Positions 27,850 to 38,200 of a DNA stretch of 64,000 nucleotides are shown piece by piece (the first letter of the stretch is position 1; every line of letters starts with the position of its first letter). The translations under genes and the position numbers were made by a program. Origin of the DNA: Actinobacillus porcitonsillarum (GTDB lineage Bacteria; Pseudomonadota; Gammaproteobacteria; Enterobacterales; Pasteurellaceae); assembly GCF_003101015.1 (NCBI RefSeq), contig NZ_CP029206.1, positions 1,189,001 through 1,253,000 on the forward strand, given 5' to 3'. The notes beneath the pieces were generated by a model that saw only the letters and a program-made list of their open reading frames with translations, was not told the DNA's origin and made no database searches.

Positions 27850-27887
27850 AAGAGCTAAGTTTAAACTAGAACTTAGCTCTTTTTTTA
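27850..27887 (+). terminator. Intrinsic terminator after the adhesin gene
   Basis: Perfect 12-bp stem (27850-27861 with 27870-27881) and a run of seven T residues, 35 bp after the stop codon. Confidence 0.87.
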
Positions 27888-27916
27888 TTATCAATTAGCA
27901 AGGTATTCTTATATAT

Positions 27917-27950
27917 AATAAAGACCTTCTTATAAAAGAAGGCCTTTATT
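27917..27950 (-). terminator. Terminator-like hairpin downstream of fbp
   Basis: A 15-bp arm pair (27917-27931 with 27936-27950) with one internal mismatch and an ATAA loop, AT-rich flanks on both sides. It is placed 65 bp beyond the fbp stop and may end fbp transcripts, or reinforce the adhesin terminator from the other strand. Confidence 0.6.
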
Positions 27951-28014
27951 ACTTTTAGGGATTTTGATTGATCGTTTAATATTAATTGTAAAAAATAATA
28001 TTGAATTTAATTAT

Positions 28015-29019
28015 TTAGTTTGAAGATTCTTGCATAAATTTAACCGCTTGTTTAACCATAGATGTTGAGCCGGTAAAGAAAGGAACTCGTTGGTGTAGCT
28101 CCGTCGGTTTAATATCTAAAATTGGATTTATTCCATCGGTTGCCATACCGCCGGCTTGTTCGGCTAAGAATGCGATTGGATTACCCTCATATAATAAGCG
28201 GAGTTTACCTTTCGGATAAACGGTTGAAGTTGGATAAATATAAATCCCACCTTTTAATAAATTACGGTGGAAATCAGATACTAATGAACCAATATAGCGT
28301 GAAGAATAAGGGCGTTTAGTCTCTTTATCGCTTTCTTGGCAGTATTTAATAAAGCGTTTGACACCTTGTGGGAAGGTAACGTATTGTCCTTCATTGATCG
28401 AATAATATTTTCCTTCTTCAGGCATTTTTAGATCTGGATGAGAGAGAATAAATAAACCGAGAGATGGATCGTAAGTAAAGCCATTCACACCGTTACCGGT
28501 TGTATAAACCAGCATAGTAGAAGAACCATAGGTAACATAGCCTGAAGCAACTTGTTTACGTCCTTCTTGTAAAAAGTCCTCCATGGTAACGGGGGTTCCA
28601 ATGGGTGACACGCGTTTATAAATAGAGAAGATGGTTCCAACGGAAACATTGACATCAATGTTGGAAGAGCCATCAAGAGGATCTGTCATCAGGATATATT
28701 TAGCATTGCGTCCACGTTCATTATCAAATGCAACAAAACTATCGTCTTCCTCAGAAGCAAAACCTGCCACATCTTCACGAGCAATCAGTGCTTTTTTCAT
28801 GGTTTCGTTAGCGAATACATCTAATTTCATTTGGGCTTCGCCTTGAATATTTTCAGAACCTGCTACGCCTAAAATATCTTGGCTTAAACCCGCACGGTTA
28901 ATTTCTCGATGAATAATTTTTGCGGCAAGGCGGATAGAAGAGAGGATGCCACTGAGTTCCCCTTTCGCTTCGGGGTATTCAGCTTGTTTTTCAATAATAA
29001 ATTCACCTAGTGTTTTCAT
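28015..29019 (-). CDS. fbp: Fbp, fructose-1,6-bisphosphatase class I
   Basis: Gluconeogenic phosphatase (334 aa), cytoplasmic. The sequence starts [12 protein letters not shown] as in E. coli Fbp, and carries the metal-binding FASEEDD (about 89-95), the class I signature [16 protein letters not shown] (about 113-128), [16 protein letters not shown], and a C-terminal [21 protein letters not shown] (about 270-290), where the Lys binds the 6-phosphate. Length fits the family (332 in E. coli). A perfect CRP site lies about 90 bp upstream, pointing to cAMP-CRP activation when sugar is scarce. Confidence 0.95.
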   Translation of the reverse strand: MKTLGEFIIEKQAEYPEAKGELSGILSSIRLAAKIIHREINRAGLSQDILGVAGSENIQGEAQMKLDVFANETMKKALIAREDVAGFASEEDDSFVAFDNERGRNAKYILMTDPLDGSSNIDVNVSVGTIFSIYKRVSPIGTPVTMEDFLQEGRKQVASGYVTYGSSTMLVYTTGNGVNGFTYDPSLGLFILSHPDLKMPEEGKYYSINEGQYVTFPQGVKRFIKYCQESDKETKRPYSSRYIGSLVSDFHRNLLKGGIYIYPTSTVYPKGKLRLLYEGNPIAFLAEQAGGMATDGINPILDIKPTELHQRVPFFTGSTSMVKQAVKFMQESSN

Positions 29020-29108
29020 AGTACATTCCTTTTATTATGTTAAGTTAGAGAATTGTTAAATTATTATAGAGGGGAATAGAGATTAGCTCTAATGAGAGAT
29101 GGTAATTT

Positions 29109-29124
29109 TGTGAAGTAGATCACA
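29109..29124. promoter_or_regulatory. CRP site upstream of fbp
   Basis: TGTGAAGTAGATCACA matches TGTGAN6TCACA exactly and is flanked by AATTT/AAATTT. Centre lies about 97 bp before the fbp start codon, a position suited to activation of fbp. It is of the canonical TGTGA kind, not the TGCGA 'CRP-S' competence kind. Confidence 0.8.
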
Positions 29125-29150
29125 AATTTTATGATGTAGAATGTAATATA

Positions 29151-29190
29151 AAAAATGAGAGAGAGGTTAGTCATACCTTTCGCTCATTTT
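29151..29190 (-). terminator. Probable terminator after the Nramp-like gene
   Basis: Outer stem AAAATGAG (29152-29159) with CTCATTTT (29183-29190), plus an inner partial stem around AGAGGT/ACCTTT, just beyond the gene end at 29208. On the minus strand it is followed by a T-rich tract. Confidence 0.55.
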
Positions 29191-29207
29191 CTAGAGAATA
29201 CTGAGAA

Positions 29208-30479
29208 TTAACTAATTAACCCTAATTCATAAACCACAAAAAGCAGTGTGAAGGCAGTTAAATAAGTTAAACCAACAACGGCTAACCAGAATAAACCGCC
29301 TTTAACACGGTGTTCTCCTTTTAATACAAGAGAGAAGTTTAACCATGCAAAAATTGGGGTAGAAACGAATGAACAAATCATCGCAAATGTGAGCATTTTT
29401 GCTACATCACTCATAAATGCGGTAATAATGATAATGCCGATAGCGGATGTGACGGTCATCCAAATATTTAAACTTGCCACAGAGCTTTCTTTTCTACGCA
29501 AAATTAAACGTAGTGCTTCATTATTCGCACGTGAATAGCCATCAATTACGGTAATCGTTGTGCCAAACATACACATAAATGCAATTAAGGCGATAAGTAG
29601 TTTAGACCAGTCTCCGATTGCAAAAGAGTACATTTTAATTAACTGGGCAATATATTTTACGCCTGCTTGTTCAACCACTTCGCCTGAGCCATATTGTACG
29701 ATTGCACCTAAAGCTAAGAATATGATTGCTAGAATTGCTGTGCCGATAAAGCCTACGTTAAAGTCGAAGATGCCATCTTCAAAACTCACTTTACTTAAAC
29801 GGCGTTTTGCGACCACCCACATAGAGTTGATTGCTGAAATTTCAATTGGTGCCGGCATCCAACCCATTAACGCAACGATAAAGCCTAAAGAAGCAAGATT
29901 CCAAGGGCTTGGTTCTACAAAGTCTGGTGCAATTTGTACGCCACCTTTGATCGCTGCAATCACAACCGCAGAAACGGTAGAAATGGTTAATGCGATCATA
30001 ATCCATTTAGAGAGCTTATCTAGGAATTTGTATTGCCCGAGCAGTAAAATTCCCCAGGTAACAATAATAATGATGGTACTTGCAGTTGAAATACTGAGAT
30101 CGATGCTTAACCCTAGAGCAGAAATGATGAATTTTAAAATCGCCGCAGTAACAATACCAACTGCTGCGGTATTGATCATGGCAGCAATTACGTTAAGAAT
30201 AAAGAATACAACAAGATAGATATTCCCTTTTTCTTGATAGCCTTCTAACAAGGTTTTATTTGATCCTAGTGTATATTGCACACCAAAGCGGAAGAACGGA
30301 TATTTAAAGAGATTGGCTAAAATAATGATAATCGCTAATTGCCAGCCGTAAATTGCCCCAGCTTGTGTTGAGGCAACAATATGTGAGCCACCAACCGCTG
30401 CAGAAGCCATTAAAATTCCCGGCCCCATTGCTTTAAATTTAGAAGTCCAACTCGATGATTGTTCTATTTCTTGAGTCAT
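29208..30479 (-). CDS. Nramp-related transporter lacking the usual metal-ligand motifs
   Basis: Membrane protein of 423 aa with about 11 hydrophobic segments and the overall plan of the Nramp family (GPGILMASAAVGG... at helix 1, TITVIDGYSRANNEA near 310). In canonical MntH-type Nramps helix 1 carries DPGN and helix 6 carries MPH as metal ligands. Here the aligned positions read GGSH (about 30-33) and MPA (about 208-210), so the Asp, Asn and His are missing while Met is kept. This places it in a divergent Nramp-related subgroup of unknown substrate, not a proven manganese or iron transporter. It stands alone between fbp and pepN with its own terminator. Confidence 0.72.
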   Translation of the reverse strand: MTQEIEQSSSWTSKFKAMGPGILMASAAVGGSHIVASTQAGAIYGWQLAIIIILANLFKYPFFRFGVQYTLGSNKTLLEGYQEKGNIYLVVFFILNVIAAMINTAAVGIVTAAILKFIISALGLSIDLSISTASTIIIIVTWGILLLGQYKFLDKLSKWIMIALTISTVSAVVIAAIKGGVQIAPDFVEPSPWNLASLGFIVALMGWMPAPIEISAINSMWVVAKRRLSKVSFEDGIFDFNVGFIGTAILAIIFLALGAIVQYGSGEVVEQAGVKYIAQLIKMYSFAIGDWSKLLIALIAFMCMFGTTITVIDGYSRANNEALRLILRRKESSVASLNIWMTVTSAIGIIIITAFMSDVAKMLTFAMICSFVSTPIFAWLNFSLVLKGEHRVKGGLFWLAVVGLTYLTAFTLLFVVYELGLIS

Positions 30480-30697
30480 AAAAAGTTCCTTTAAATTAGA
30501 AAATTATTTGAATAAAATTGATTGTAATCAATAATAAAAGAAAAAAATAGCGTTATTTTAAGATTTTTTAGCATTTTAATCTGTGCTTGTAATTATTTTA
30601 TAATGTTTTTGAGATTGTATTGAAGTATAATGCTGTATTTTGTAGTTTGGTTGGTTTATTGTGCTGATATGTTTTGGGGTGAAAAGAATTTTATAAA

Positions 30698-30732
30698 ATA
30701 AAAAAGAGGCTAAAACATTTCTGCTTTAGCCC
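30698..30732 (-). terminator. Intrinsic terminator after pepN
   Basis: On the minus strand a 10-bp stem with one G-U pair (30722-30731 with 30708-30717), a GAAA loop and then a run of T (A-tract on the plus strand before 30705). It lies 17 bp past the pepN stop. Confidence 0.82.
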
Positions 30733-30748
30733 CTAGTCTTTTGTCTTT

Positions 30749-33355
30749 CTATTGCAATACTTTTTCGACTTTCTCAAATAAATCTCGAGCAAGGTTATCT
30801 AAGTTTTTCAGACGTTCAAGCCCTCGTTTCATCAGCGTTTGACGTTGATTATCATAGCGCGAAAGTTTAATCAGAGGTTCAATTAAACGAGAAGCCACTT
30901 GAGGATTGCTTTCATTTAATTTGATTAACATATCTACTAAGAAGCGGTATCCAGAGCCGTCTGCATTATGGAATGCTTTTGGGTTTTGGCTTGCGAAAGA
31001 TCCAACTAACGAGCGAATGCGGTTTGGGTTATTGATGTTAAAGCTACGATGCTCAAGTAACCCTTGTACAATTTCAAGGACATTTTCATCAGGTCTTGTT
31101 GCTTGAAGTGCAAACCATTTATCCATCACTAAACCATCTTGATGCCATTTTTCTTCGAAATCGGCTAATAATTCATCTCGACATTCTAGCTCTGCTTTTG
31201 TTGCTGCAGAGAGTGCAGCAAGTGTATCAGTCATATTATCGGCAGTGGCATAATGTGCTTTAACCAATTCTTCGCCACGATCAGTAAATGCCAAATAAGA
31301 TAAGCATACATTTCTTAAAGCACGTTTTGCCATATCTTCAGCATTGACTTGGTATGCGCCACATTCATTAATATGATAAAGTTGAACAAAATTCGTTTCA
31401 AAATGTGCAGCGATAGACTCAAGCAAATACTCTCTCACTTTAGCAATACCAATTGGATCGATATTTTTGAATAGCTCTGCAAACTCTGTTTCTTTTGGTA
31501 ACGTCAGCATCAATGCCGTTAATTGAGGATCGGTTACATTATTGAGCAACATCGCCAGTGCATCGGCAAATTTCTCTGAGAATTGGAGTAATTCACCTTG
31601 TTGTAAGCGGGCTAAATTTTCTTTTAATTCATTATTAAATAGGGTTTGAATAGCATCCCAACGAATAAAATCATTATCCGCAAATTTTAATAATGCAATA
31701 AGTTGCTCGGCTGAATAATCAAAGTCTAAACGTACAGGTGCAGAGAAATCCCCTAATAGTGCTGGAACAGGGCGTTCATTTACATGATGAAACTCAAACG
31801 TTTGTTGTTCTTGCGTGACATTTAATATCTCATTAATGCTTTCATTTTGGTAAATAAGTGGAATTTTTTGACCGCTTGTTTCGCCAATTAATGCAACTTT
31901 TAACGGAATATGTAAATTTAATTTTTCGAGCTGATCCGCTGTTGAAGGTGTATGCTGGGTTACGTGTAATCGATAAATTTGGCGAGCTGCATCGTATTCA
32001 TCGCTTACTGTTAATTCAGGCGTACCTGATTGGCTATACCAACGGCGGAATTGTGTTAAATCAATGCCTGAAGCGCGTTCCATTGAGGAGACAAAATCTT
32101 CACAGGTTGCCGCTTTGCCATCATTTTCTTGAATATAAAGCTGCATGCCTTGTTGGAATTTTTCTTCGCCAAGTAGCGTATGTAACATACGGATAACCTC
32201 AGCCCCTTTTTCATAGACGGTTACCGTATAGAAGTTATTCATCTCAATCACTTTTTCAGGGCGGATGGGGTGTGCCATTGGGCTGGCATCTTCGGCAAAT
32301 TGAACAGCTCTTAATAAGCGAACGTCTTCGATACGCTTAGCAGGACGAGACCATAAATCAGACGTAAATTCTTGATCACGGAAAACGGTTAAACCCTCTT
32401 TTAAACTTAATTGGAACCAATCACGACAAGTTACTCGATTTCCTGTCCAGTTATGGAAGTATTCGTGTGCAATCACACTTTCAATATCTAAATAATCGGT
32501 ATCGGTTGCTGTTTCCGGTTTAGCCAAGACAAATTTAGAGTTAAAAATATTTAGCCCTTTATTTTCCATTGCTCCCATATTAAAGAAATCCACCGCAACG
32601 ATCATATAAATATCTAGGTCATATTCTAAGCCGAAGCGTTCTTCATCCCATTTCATTGAGCGTTTTAAACTTTCTATTGCCCACGAAGCACGATCTAAAT
32701 TACCTCGATCTACATAGATCTCTAATGCAACTTTACGTCCGCTTTTGGTAATGAAATAGTCGGTAAGTAAGTCAAAATCGCCAGCAACCAATGCAAATAA
32801 ATAGCTTGGTTTAAAGAAAGGGTCTTCCCATTCAACCCAATGGCGCCCGTCAGTTAAATCGCCTTGTGCAATTCGGTTACCGTTAGAAAGTAAGAACGGG
32901 TATTTTGCTTTATTAGCGGTAATTTTTGTTCGATATTTTGCAAGAACATCAGGACGGTCTAACATATAAGTAATTTGGCGAAAGCCTTCTGCCTCACATT
33001 GAGTACAAATTGCATCACCAGATTGGTATAGACCTTGTAAGGAAGTATTTTGCGCAGGATTTAAACCGGTTTCAATTTGTAGTTCAAATTGATCTGCAAC
33101 AGCCGAAACGTCAATAGTTAAAGACTCATTGTCTTTTTCAACGTTTGAATAAGGCTCTCCATTGAGTTTTAACGATAAAAAATCAAAGCTATGCCCATCT
33201 AAACGTAAATGGGTTGCGCCTTCCACTTTACGTTCAACCTTTAATGTTGAAGTCACAAAAGTGCGATCTGCATCTAATTGAATATCTAATGAGATATCTG
33301 TGATAGTAAACTCTGGTGCTCGGTAATCTTTTCTAAACTTAGCTTTAGGCTGCAT
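30749..33355 (-). CDS. pepN: PepN, aminopeptidase N
   Basis: M1-family zinc aminopeptidase (868 aa; E. coli PepN has 870) that completes cytoplasmic peptide breakdown. The substrate-binding GAMENKG and the zinc site HEYFHNWTGNR followed by the distal KEGLTVFRDQEF glutamate are intact in the first 320 residues. The C-terminal two thirds are the helical domains of the family. The frame is open to 33406, but the ATG at 33353-33355 is preceded by AAGGAAG and its MQPKAKFRKDYRAP aligns with the E. coli start, so the 17-residue extension is rejected. No signal peptide. Confidence 0.95.
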   Translation of the reverse strand: MQPKAKFRKDYRAPEFTITDISLDIQLDADRTFVTSTLKVERKVEGATHLRLDGHSFDFLSLKLNGEPYSNVEKDNESLTIDVSAVADQFELQIETGLNPAQNTSLQGLYQSGDAICTQCEAEGFRQITYMLDRPDVLAKYRTKITANKAKYPFLLSNGNRIAQGDLTDGRHWVEWEDPFFKPSYLFALVAGDFDLLTDYFITKSGRKVALEIYVDRGNLDRASWAIESLKRSMKWDEERFGLEYDLDIYMIVAVDFFNMGAMENKGLNIFNSKFVLAKPETATDTDYLDIESVIAHEYFHNWTGNRVTCRDWFQLSLKEGLTVFRDQEFTSDLWSRPAKRIEDVRLLRAVQFAEDASPMAHPIRPEKVIEMNNFYTVTVYEKGAEVIRMLHTLLGEEKFQQGMQLYIQENDGKAATCEDFVSSMERASGIDLTQFRRWYSQSGTPELTVSDEYDAARQIYRLHVTQHTPSTADQLEKLNLHIPLKVALIGETSGQKIPLIYQNESINEILNVTQEQQTFEFHHVNERPVPALLGDFSAPVRLDFDYSAEQLIALLKFADNDFIRWDAIQTLFNNELKENLARLQQGELLQFSEKFADALAMLLNNVTDPQLTALMLTLPKETEFAELFKNIDPIGIAKVREYLLESIAAHFETNFVQLYHINECGAYQVNAEDMAKRALRNVCLSYLAFTDRGEELVKAHYATADNMTDTLAALSAATKAELECRDELLADFEEKWHQDGLVMDKWFALQATRPDENVLEIVQGLLEHRSFNINNPNRIRSLVGSFASQNPKAFHNADGSGYRFLVDMLIKLNESNPQVASRLIEPLIKLSRYDNQRQTLMKRGLERLKNLDNLARDLFEKVEKVLQ
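31867..31879 (-). repeat. DNA uptake signal sequence, perfect 13-mer
   Basis: Exact ACAAGCGGTCAAA on the minus strand, inside pepN. Confidence 0.8.
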
Positions 33356-33512
33356 AACGTCTTCCTTAGTCTTTTTGTATCTAGGTGGGGATTTCTTAAC
33401 CATCAAAAAATAGCAGTCATTGTACTAGAATAATTGCAAATTTTCATATAAATCTTATGCCAAGTGTAAGCTAAATTTGAAAGGAATTTTAAGGTAAGTG
33501 AGGAGGATTAAA

Positions 33513-33546
33513 GCAAAAAGCCTTATTAAAATAACAAGGCTTTTGC
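33513..33546 (-). terminator. Terminator after the MFS permease gene
   Basis: Inverted arms GCAAAA(A)GCCTTATT and TAACAAGGCTTTTGC around an AT loop, directly downstream of the permease stop; on the minus strand it is followed by T-rich sequence. Confidence 0.75.
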
Positions 33547-33555
33547 GAGAAATGA

Positions 33556-34875
33556 TTAAACTTCGGTTAAATCAAGATTTTTTGTTTCTTTTGAGGCGAA
33601 TAATGCAAGTAGTGTAATAAGAGCATTTATTGCTAGATAGATACCGACACCCATTAAGCCGTACGCTGCATTGATTTTAATTGCAAATGTTGCAGCAATG
33701 GTTGCACCAACAATAGAAGCAAAATTATATGCTAAAGATGCACCGGAGTAGCGCACTTCAGTTGGGAATAATTCTGGTAATAATGCTGCCATTGGACCAA
33801 ATGTCATTCCCATAAAAATCATACCAACGACTAAGAATGCAAAAACCGTTAGTGGAGTACCGTTTCCAAGGAATACTGGCATTAATAAACCAAAAATACC
33901 AATACCGGTGGTTACATAAATTAACCATTTACGGCGACCAATTTTATCAGCGTAAACACCAGATATACTGATAAAAATACCGAATACGATAGCGCTTAAT
34001 AGAAGTAAACCGGTGAAAGTATTAGATGGAATACCTAAGCCCATAGGGTGCCCTGCTTCAGAAAGCGTTGGTGCACTTTTTGAGTAAATTTGAGCAAATG
34101 CAGTCATGATATAGAATAAAACATAGGTTGCCGTCATGATGAAGGTACCAATAATCAACGGTTTTAAGTGATTTTTAAATACTTCACTTACTGGTGCAGC
34201 ATGTTTTTTACCTTTTTCTTCCGCTTCTTTAAATACATGACTTTCATGTAAGCTAATACGAACATATAGTCCTACCGCAACGAGTACAACGGAAGAGACG
34301 AATGGAATACGCCATGCCCATTCTACTAGCGCTTCTTTTCCATAATAGTAGCTCACTAAAAAGAAAGCACCATTTGCTAAAAATAAACCAATCGGGGCTC
34401 CTAATTGTGGGAAGGTACCATACCAAGCACGTTTACCATCTGGGGCATTTTCAGTTGCCACTAATGCAGCACCTCCCCATTCACCACCTAAACCGATACC
34501 TTGTCCGATACGGCATAAGCAGAGCAAAATGGTTGCCCAGATACCAATACTCTCATAATTTGGTAATAAACCGATAGTTACGGTTGAACCGCCCATCAAT
34601 AATAATGATGCGACTAAGGTTTTTTTACGACCAATTTTATCGCCGAAATGCCCAAAAAGAGCAGAGCCGATAGGGCGAGCAAAAAAGGCAAGGGCAAGAG
34701 TTGAAAGTGAAAGAAGCTCATTTGAAACAGGATCATCGCTATTAAAAAACTGTGTATTGAAGACTAATACAGCAGCGGCAGCGTAAATATAGTAATCAAA
34801 AAACTCAATGGCTGTCCCCACCATGGCTGCAATCGCCACTTTATGAGGATTATTTCTTAAAGTATGTTGTGTCAT
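33556..34875 (-). CDS. MFS transporter, metabolite:proton symporter (MHS) family
   Basis: Twelve-helix inner-membrane permease of 439 aa. The start AAMVGTAIEFFDYYIYAAAAVLVF (about residues 17-40), the loop GHFGDKIGRKKTLVASLLLMGG, and RIGQGIGLGGEWGGAALVATENAP (starting near 122) are hallmarks of the MHS subgroup (relatives of ShiA, ProP, KgtP). The second half repeats the loop as DKIGRRKWLIYV. Substrate, probably an organic acid or a compatible solute, cannot be read from the sequence. The frame is open to 34920, but the ATG at 34873-34875 fits the family start; no strong ribosome site decides it. Confidence 0.8.
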   Translation of the reverse strand: MTQHTLRNNPHKVAIAAMVGTAIEFFDYYIYAAAAVLVFNTQFFNSDDPVSNELLSLSTLALAFFARPIGSALFGHFGDKIGRKKTLVASLLLMGGSTVTIGLLPNYESIGIWATILLCLCRIGQGIGLGGEWGGAALVATENAPDGKRAWYGTFPQLGAPIGLFLANGAFFLVSYYYGKEALVEWAWRIPFVSSVVLVAVGLYVRISLHESHVFKEAEEKGKKHAAPVSEVFKNHLKPLIIGTFIMTATYVLFYIMTAFAQIYSKSAPTLSEAGHPMGLGIPSNTFTGLLLLSAIVFGIFISISGVYADKIGRRKWLIYVTTGIGIFGLLMPVFLGNGTPLTVFAFLVVGMIFMGMTFGPMAALLPELFPTEVRYSGASLAYNFASIVGATIAATFAIKINAAYGLMGVGIYLAINALITLLALFASKETKNLDLTEV

Positions 34876-35203
34876 ATTTAAATATTCCAAATATCCGAAA
34901 AAGAGCCTGAACATTAGCATTTTGAAAAAGAGAAAACAACTTTATAAGCCAAGCAATTTTCTTTTTTAATAGTGTTATTCTCTTTTGTTTTGTTGTAATT
35001 TAGATTTTTGTACTGTTTTTTATCTTTTGTTGAACTTTTAAACCATTTCTAAACAATGAAACATTCATTAAATTTTTTTACTAAATTTATTTTTTTCGCA
35101 TATAAAATGCTCAAATTCCACATGATAGAAATTTTTGCAACCCATCTTTAGAGCGAGTACAATTCCTTCATTTGCAACATTTCGGATAAATCAAACCGCT
35201 TGT
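34876..35203. other. Divergent intergenic region between the MFS permease and mfd
   Basis: A stretch of 328 bp, very AT-rich, without a credible gene. It must hold both divergent promoters. One small inverted repeat is visible, AATGAA-ACA-TTCATT at 35055-35069, which might be an operator. Nothing else was recognised. Confidence 0.5.
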
Positions 35204-38200
35204 ATGTCATTTGAATTTCAATTTCGTCTGCCGAAAGCGGACAGCACACATCAAGATCATCAAACTTTAGGTAACTTAATCGGGCATTCTGATATCCTTG
35301 CGATTGTGCAGGCAAGCCAGCAATTTCAAGGCTTGACTGTCGTTGTTACGCCTGATACCCGTACGGCGTTGCGGTTGGAAAAAAGTTTGCCGAGCTTTAC
35401 TAAACTGCCTGTACAGCTTTTTCCTGACTGGGAAACCTTGCCTTACGACAACTTTTCGCCCCATCAAGATATTATTTCCGCCCGTTTATCTGCGTTATTT
35501 CAGTTGCAACAAGGACAGAAGCAGATTTTCCTGTTGCCAATCAACACCTTATTACAAAAAGTCTGTCCGCCGAGTTATTTGGCAAACAATGTATTGTTGA
35601 TTAAAAAAGGCGACCGTTTTTCGATTGAGAAATTACGCTTACAGCTGGAAAATGCTGGTTATCGAGCGGTGGAACAAGTGCTGGAATATGGCGAATATGC
35701 GGTGCGAGGGGCATTGCTCGACCTTTATCCGATGGGAGCAAATTCCCCTTATCGTTTGGACTTTTTTGATGATGAAATCGACACGATCCGCACCTTTGAT
35801 GTGGATAATCAACGTACCATTGAGCAGATTGATGAAATCAATTTATTGCCAGCCCACGAGTTCCCGACAGATAGCAACGGGATCGAGTATTTTCGTGGTA
35901 AGTTCCGTGAACAATTTGGTGAAATTCGCCGTGAACCTGAACATATTTACCAACAGGTGAGCAAAGGCATTTTGAATGCAGGGATTGAATACTGGCAACC
36001 GCTCTTTTTTGAACAAATGGCGAGCTTGTTTGATTATCTGCCTGAACAAACGTTGTTTATTACCTTTGCCGATATTCAGCAAAAAGCCGAGCAATTTCAA
36101 CAAGATACCGCAAGACGTTATGAAAGTCGCCGTGTCGATCCGATGCGACCGCTACTTCCACCTGAACAGCTTTGGTTCAATATCGATCAGATTAACCAAC
36201 AGCTAAAAGGCTATCCACGTTTAACTTTAACTAACGAGAAAGTCCGCAGTTCGGCGGCGAAGCAGAACGCCAACCTTGAGCCGTTGCCTGACATTGCGGT
36301 GCAATCCAACCAAAAAGAACCTTTTGCCTCTTTTTTACAGTTTCAACAGAAATTTAAGGGGCAAATTCTCTTTTCGGTGGAAACGGAAGGCAGACGGGAA
36401 ACCTTGCTGGAGCTACTGGCACCGCTAAATATCAAGCCAAAGCAAGTGAAGCAACTGTCTGAGAGCAATTCGTCAATTTCTTTGCTAATTTCACCGCTTG
36501 ACCAAGGGTTTATTATTGAAACAAGCGGTCAAAAACTGGCGATAATTTGCGAAACGGATCTGTTAGGCGAGAAAGTACAGCAAAGTCGCCGACAAGAGAA
36601 AAGCCGTAAAACTGTTAATCCCGATACCTTGATCCGCAACCTTGCCGAGCTGAAAATCGGGCAAGCGGTGGTGCATTTGGAAAATGGCGTGGGGCGTTAT
36701 GGCGGTTTAACCACCCTTGATGCAGGCGGTATTAAGGCGGAATACCTTGTGTTGCATTATGCCAACGATGCCAAACTTTATGTGCCAGTGGCTTCGCTCC
36801 ATTTAATTAGCCGTTATATCGGCGGAACGGACGAAAATGCTCCGTTACATAAACTGGGATCGGAAGCTTGGGCGAAAACTCGCCAAAAAGCGGCGGAGAA
36901 AATTCGTGATGTAGCGGCGGAGTTGCTTGATGTCTATGCGAAACGTGAATCGCAAAAAGGCTTTGCGTTCGAGTATGATCGAGATGCGTTCGTGCAATTT
37001 AGCAACACTTTCCCGTTTGAAGAAACCGAAGATCAGAAAACGGCGATCAATGCGGTGATTAGCGATATGTGCTTGCCGAAAGCGATGGATCGCCTTGTGT
37101 GTGGCGATGTCGGCTTTGGTAAAACCGAAGTGGCAATGCGAGCGACCTTCTTGGCGGTAATGAACCATAAACAAGTGGCGATCCTTGCTCCGACAACCTT
37201 GTTGGCACAGCAACATTTTGAGAATTTTAAAGATCGTTTTGCTAATTATCCGATCAATGTGGAAGTGCTTTCCCGTTTCAAAACCGCCAAAGAGCAGAAA
37301 GAGATTTTGGCAAAAGTGGCGGACGGCAAGGTCGATATTTTGGTCGGCACGCATAAATTATTGCAAGAAGATGTTCAGTTCAAGGATCTCGGCTTGCTGG
37401 TGATTGACGAAGAACACCGCTTCGGCGTGCGTCAAAAAGAGCGAATTAAGCAACTGCGAGCCAACATTGATATTCTCACGCTCACGGCAACACCAATTCC
37501 AAGAACGCTCAATATGGCGTTGAACGGAATGCGAGATCTGTCGATTATCGCCAGTCCGCCGGCTCGTCGTTTGTCGATCAAAACCTTTGTGCGACAAAGC
37601 GATGATACGGTAATCAAAGAAGCGATTTTGCGTGAAATTCTGCGTGGCGGACAAGTGTATTATCTGCATAATGATGTGGCGACCATTGAAAATACCGCCC
37701 AACAGCTTGCCGAACTGGTGCCGGAAGCTCGTATTGTGATCGGGCACGGGCAGATGCGAGAGCGTGAGTTGGAACGGGTTATGTCCGATTTCTACCACCA
37801 GCGTTTTAATCTGCTGGTTTGCTCAACCATTATTGAAACAGGGATTGACGTGCCGACTGCCAATACCATTATTATTGAACGAGCGGATAAATTCGGCTTG
37901 GCACAGCTACACCAACTGCGTGGGCGTGTCGGACGTTCGCACCACCAAGCCTATGCCTATATGCTAACCCCACCGCCAAAAATGCTGACCAAAGATGCAC
38001 AGCAACGGCTTGAAGCGATGAGTAGCATTGATAACCTTGGGGCTGGCTTTGTGCTGGCGACCCACGATCTTGAAATTCGTGGAGCGGGTGAACTGCTGGG
38101 GAGCGAACAGAGCGGACAGATTGAGAGCTTAGGTTTCTCACTCTATATGGAACTGCTTGAAAATGCGGTCAAAGCCTTGCAAGAAGGGCGTGAGCCTACT

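Noticed and set aside
36845-37354. Minus-strand frame of 169 codons opposite mfd
   Set aside because: Lies within the conserved helicase domain of mfd on the other strand; no domain or ribosome site of its own.
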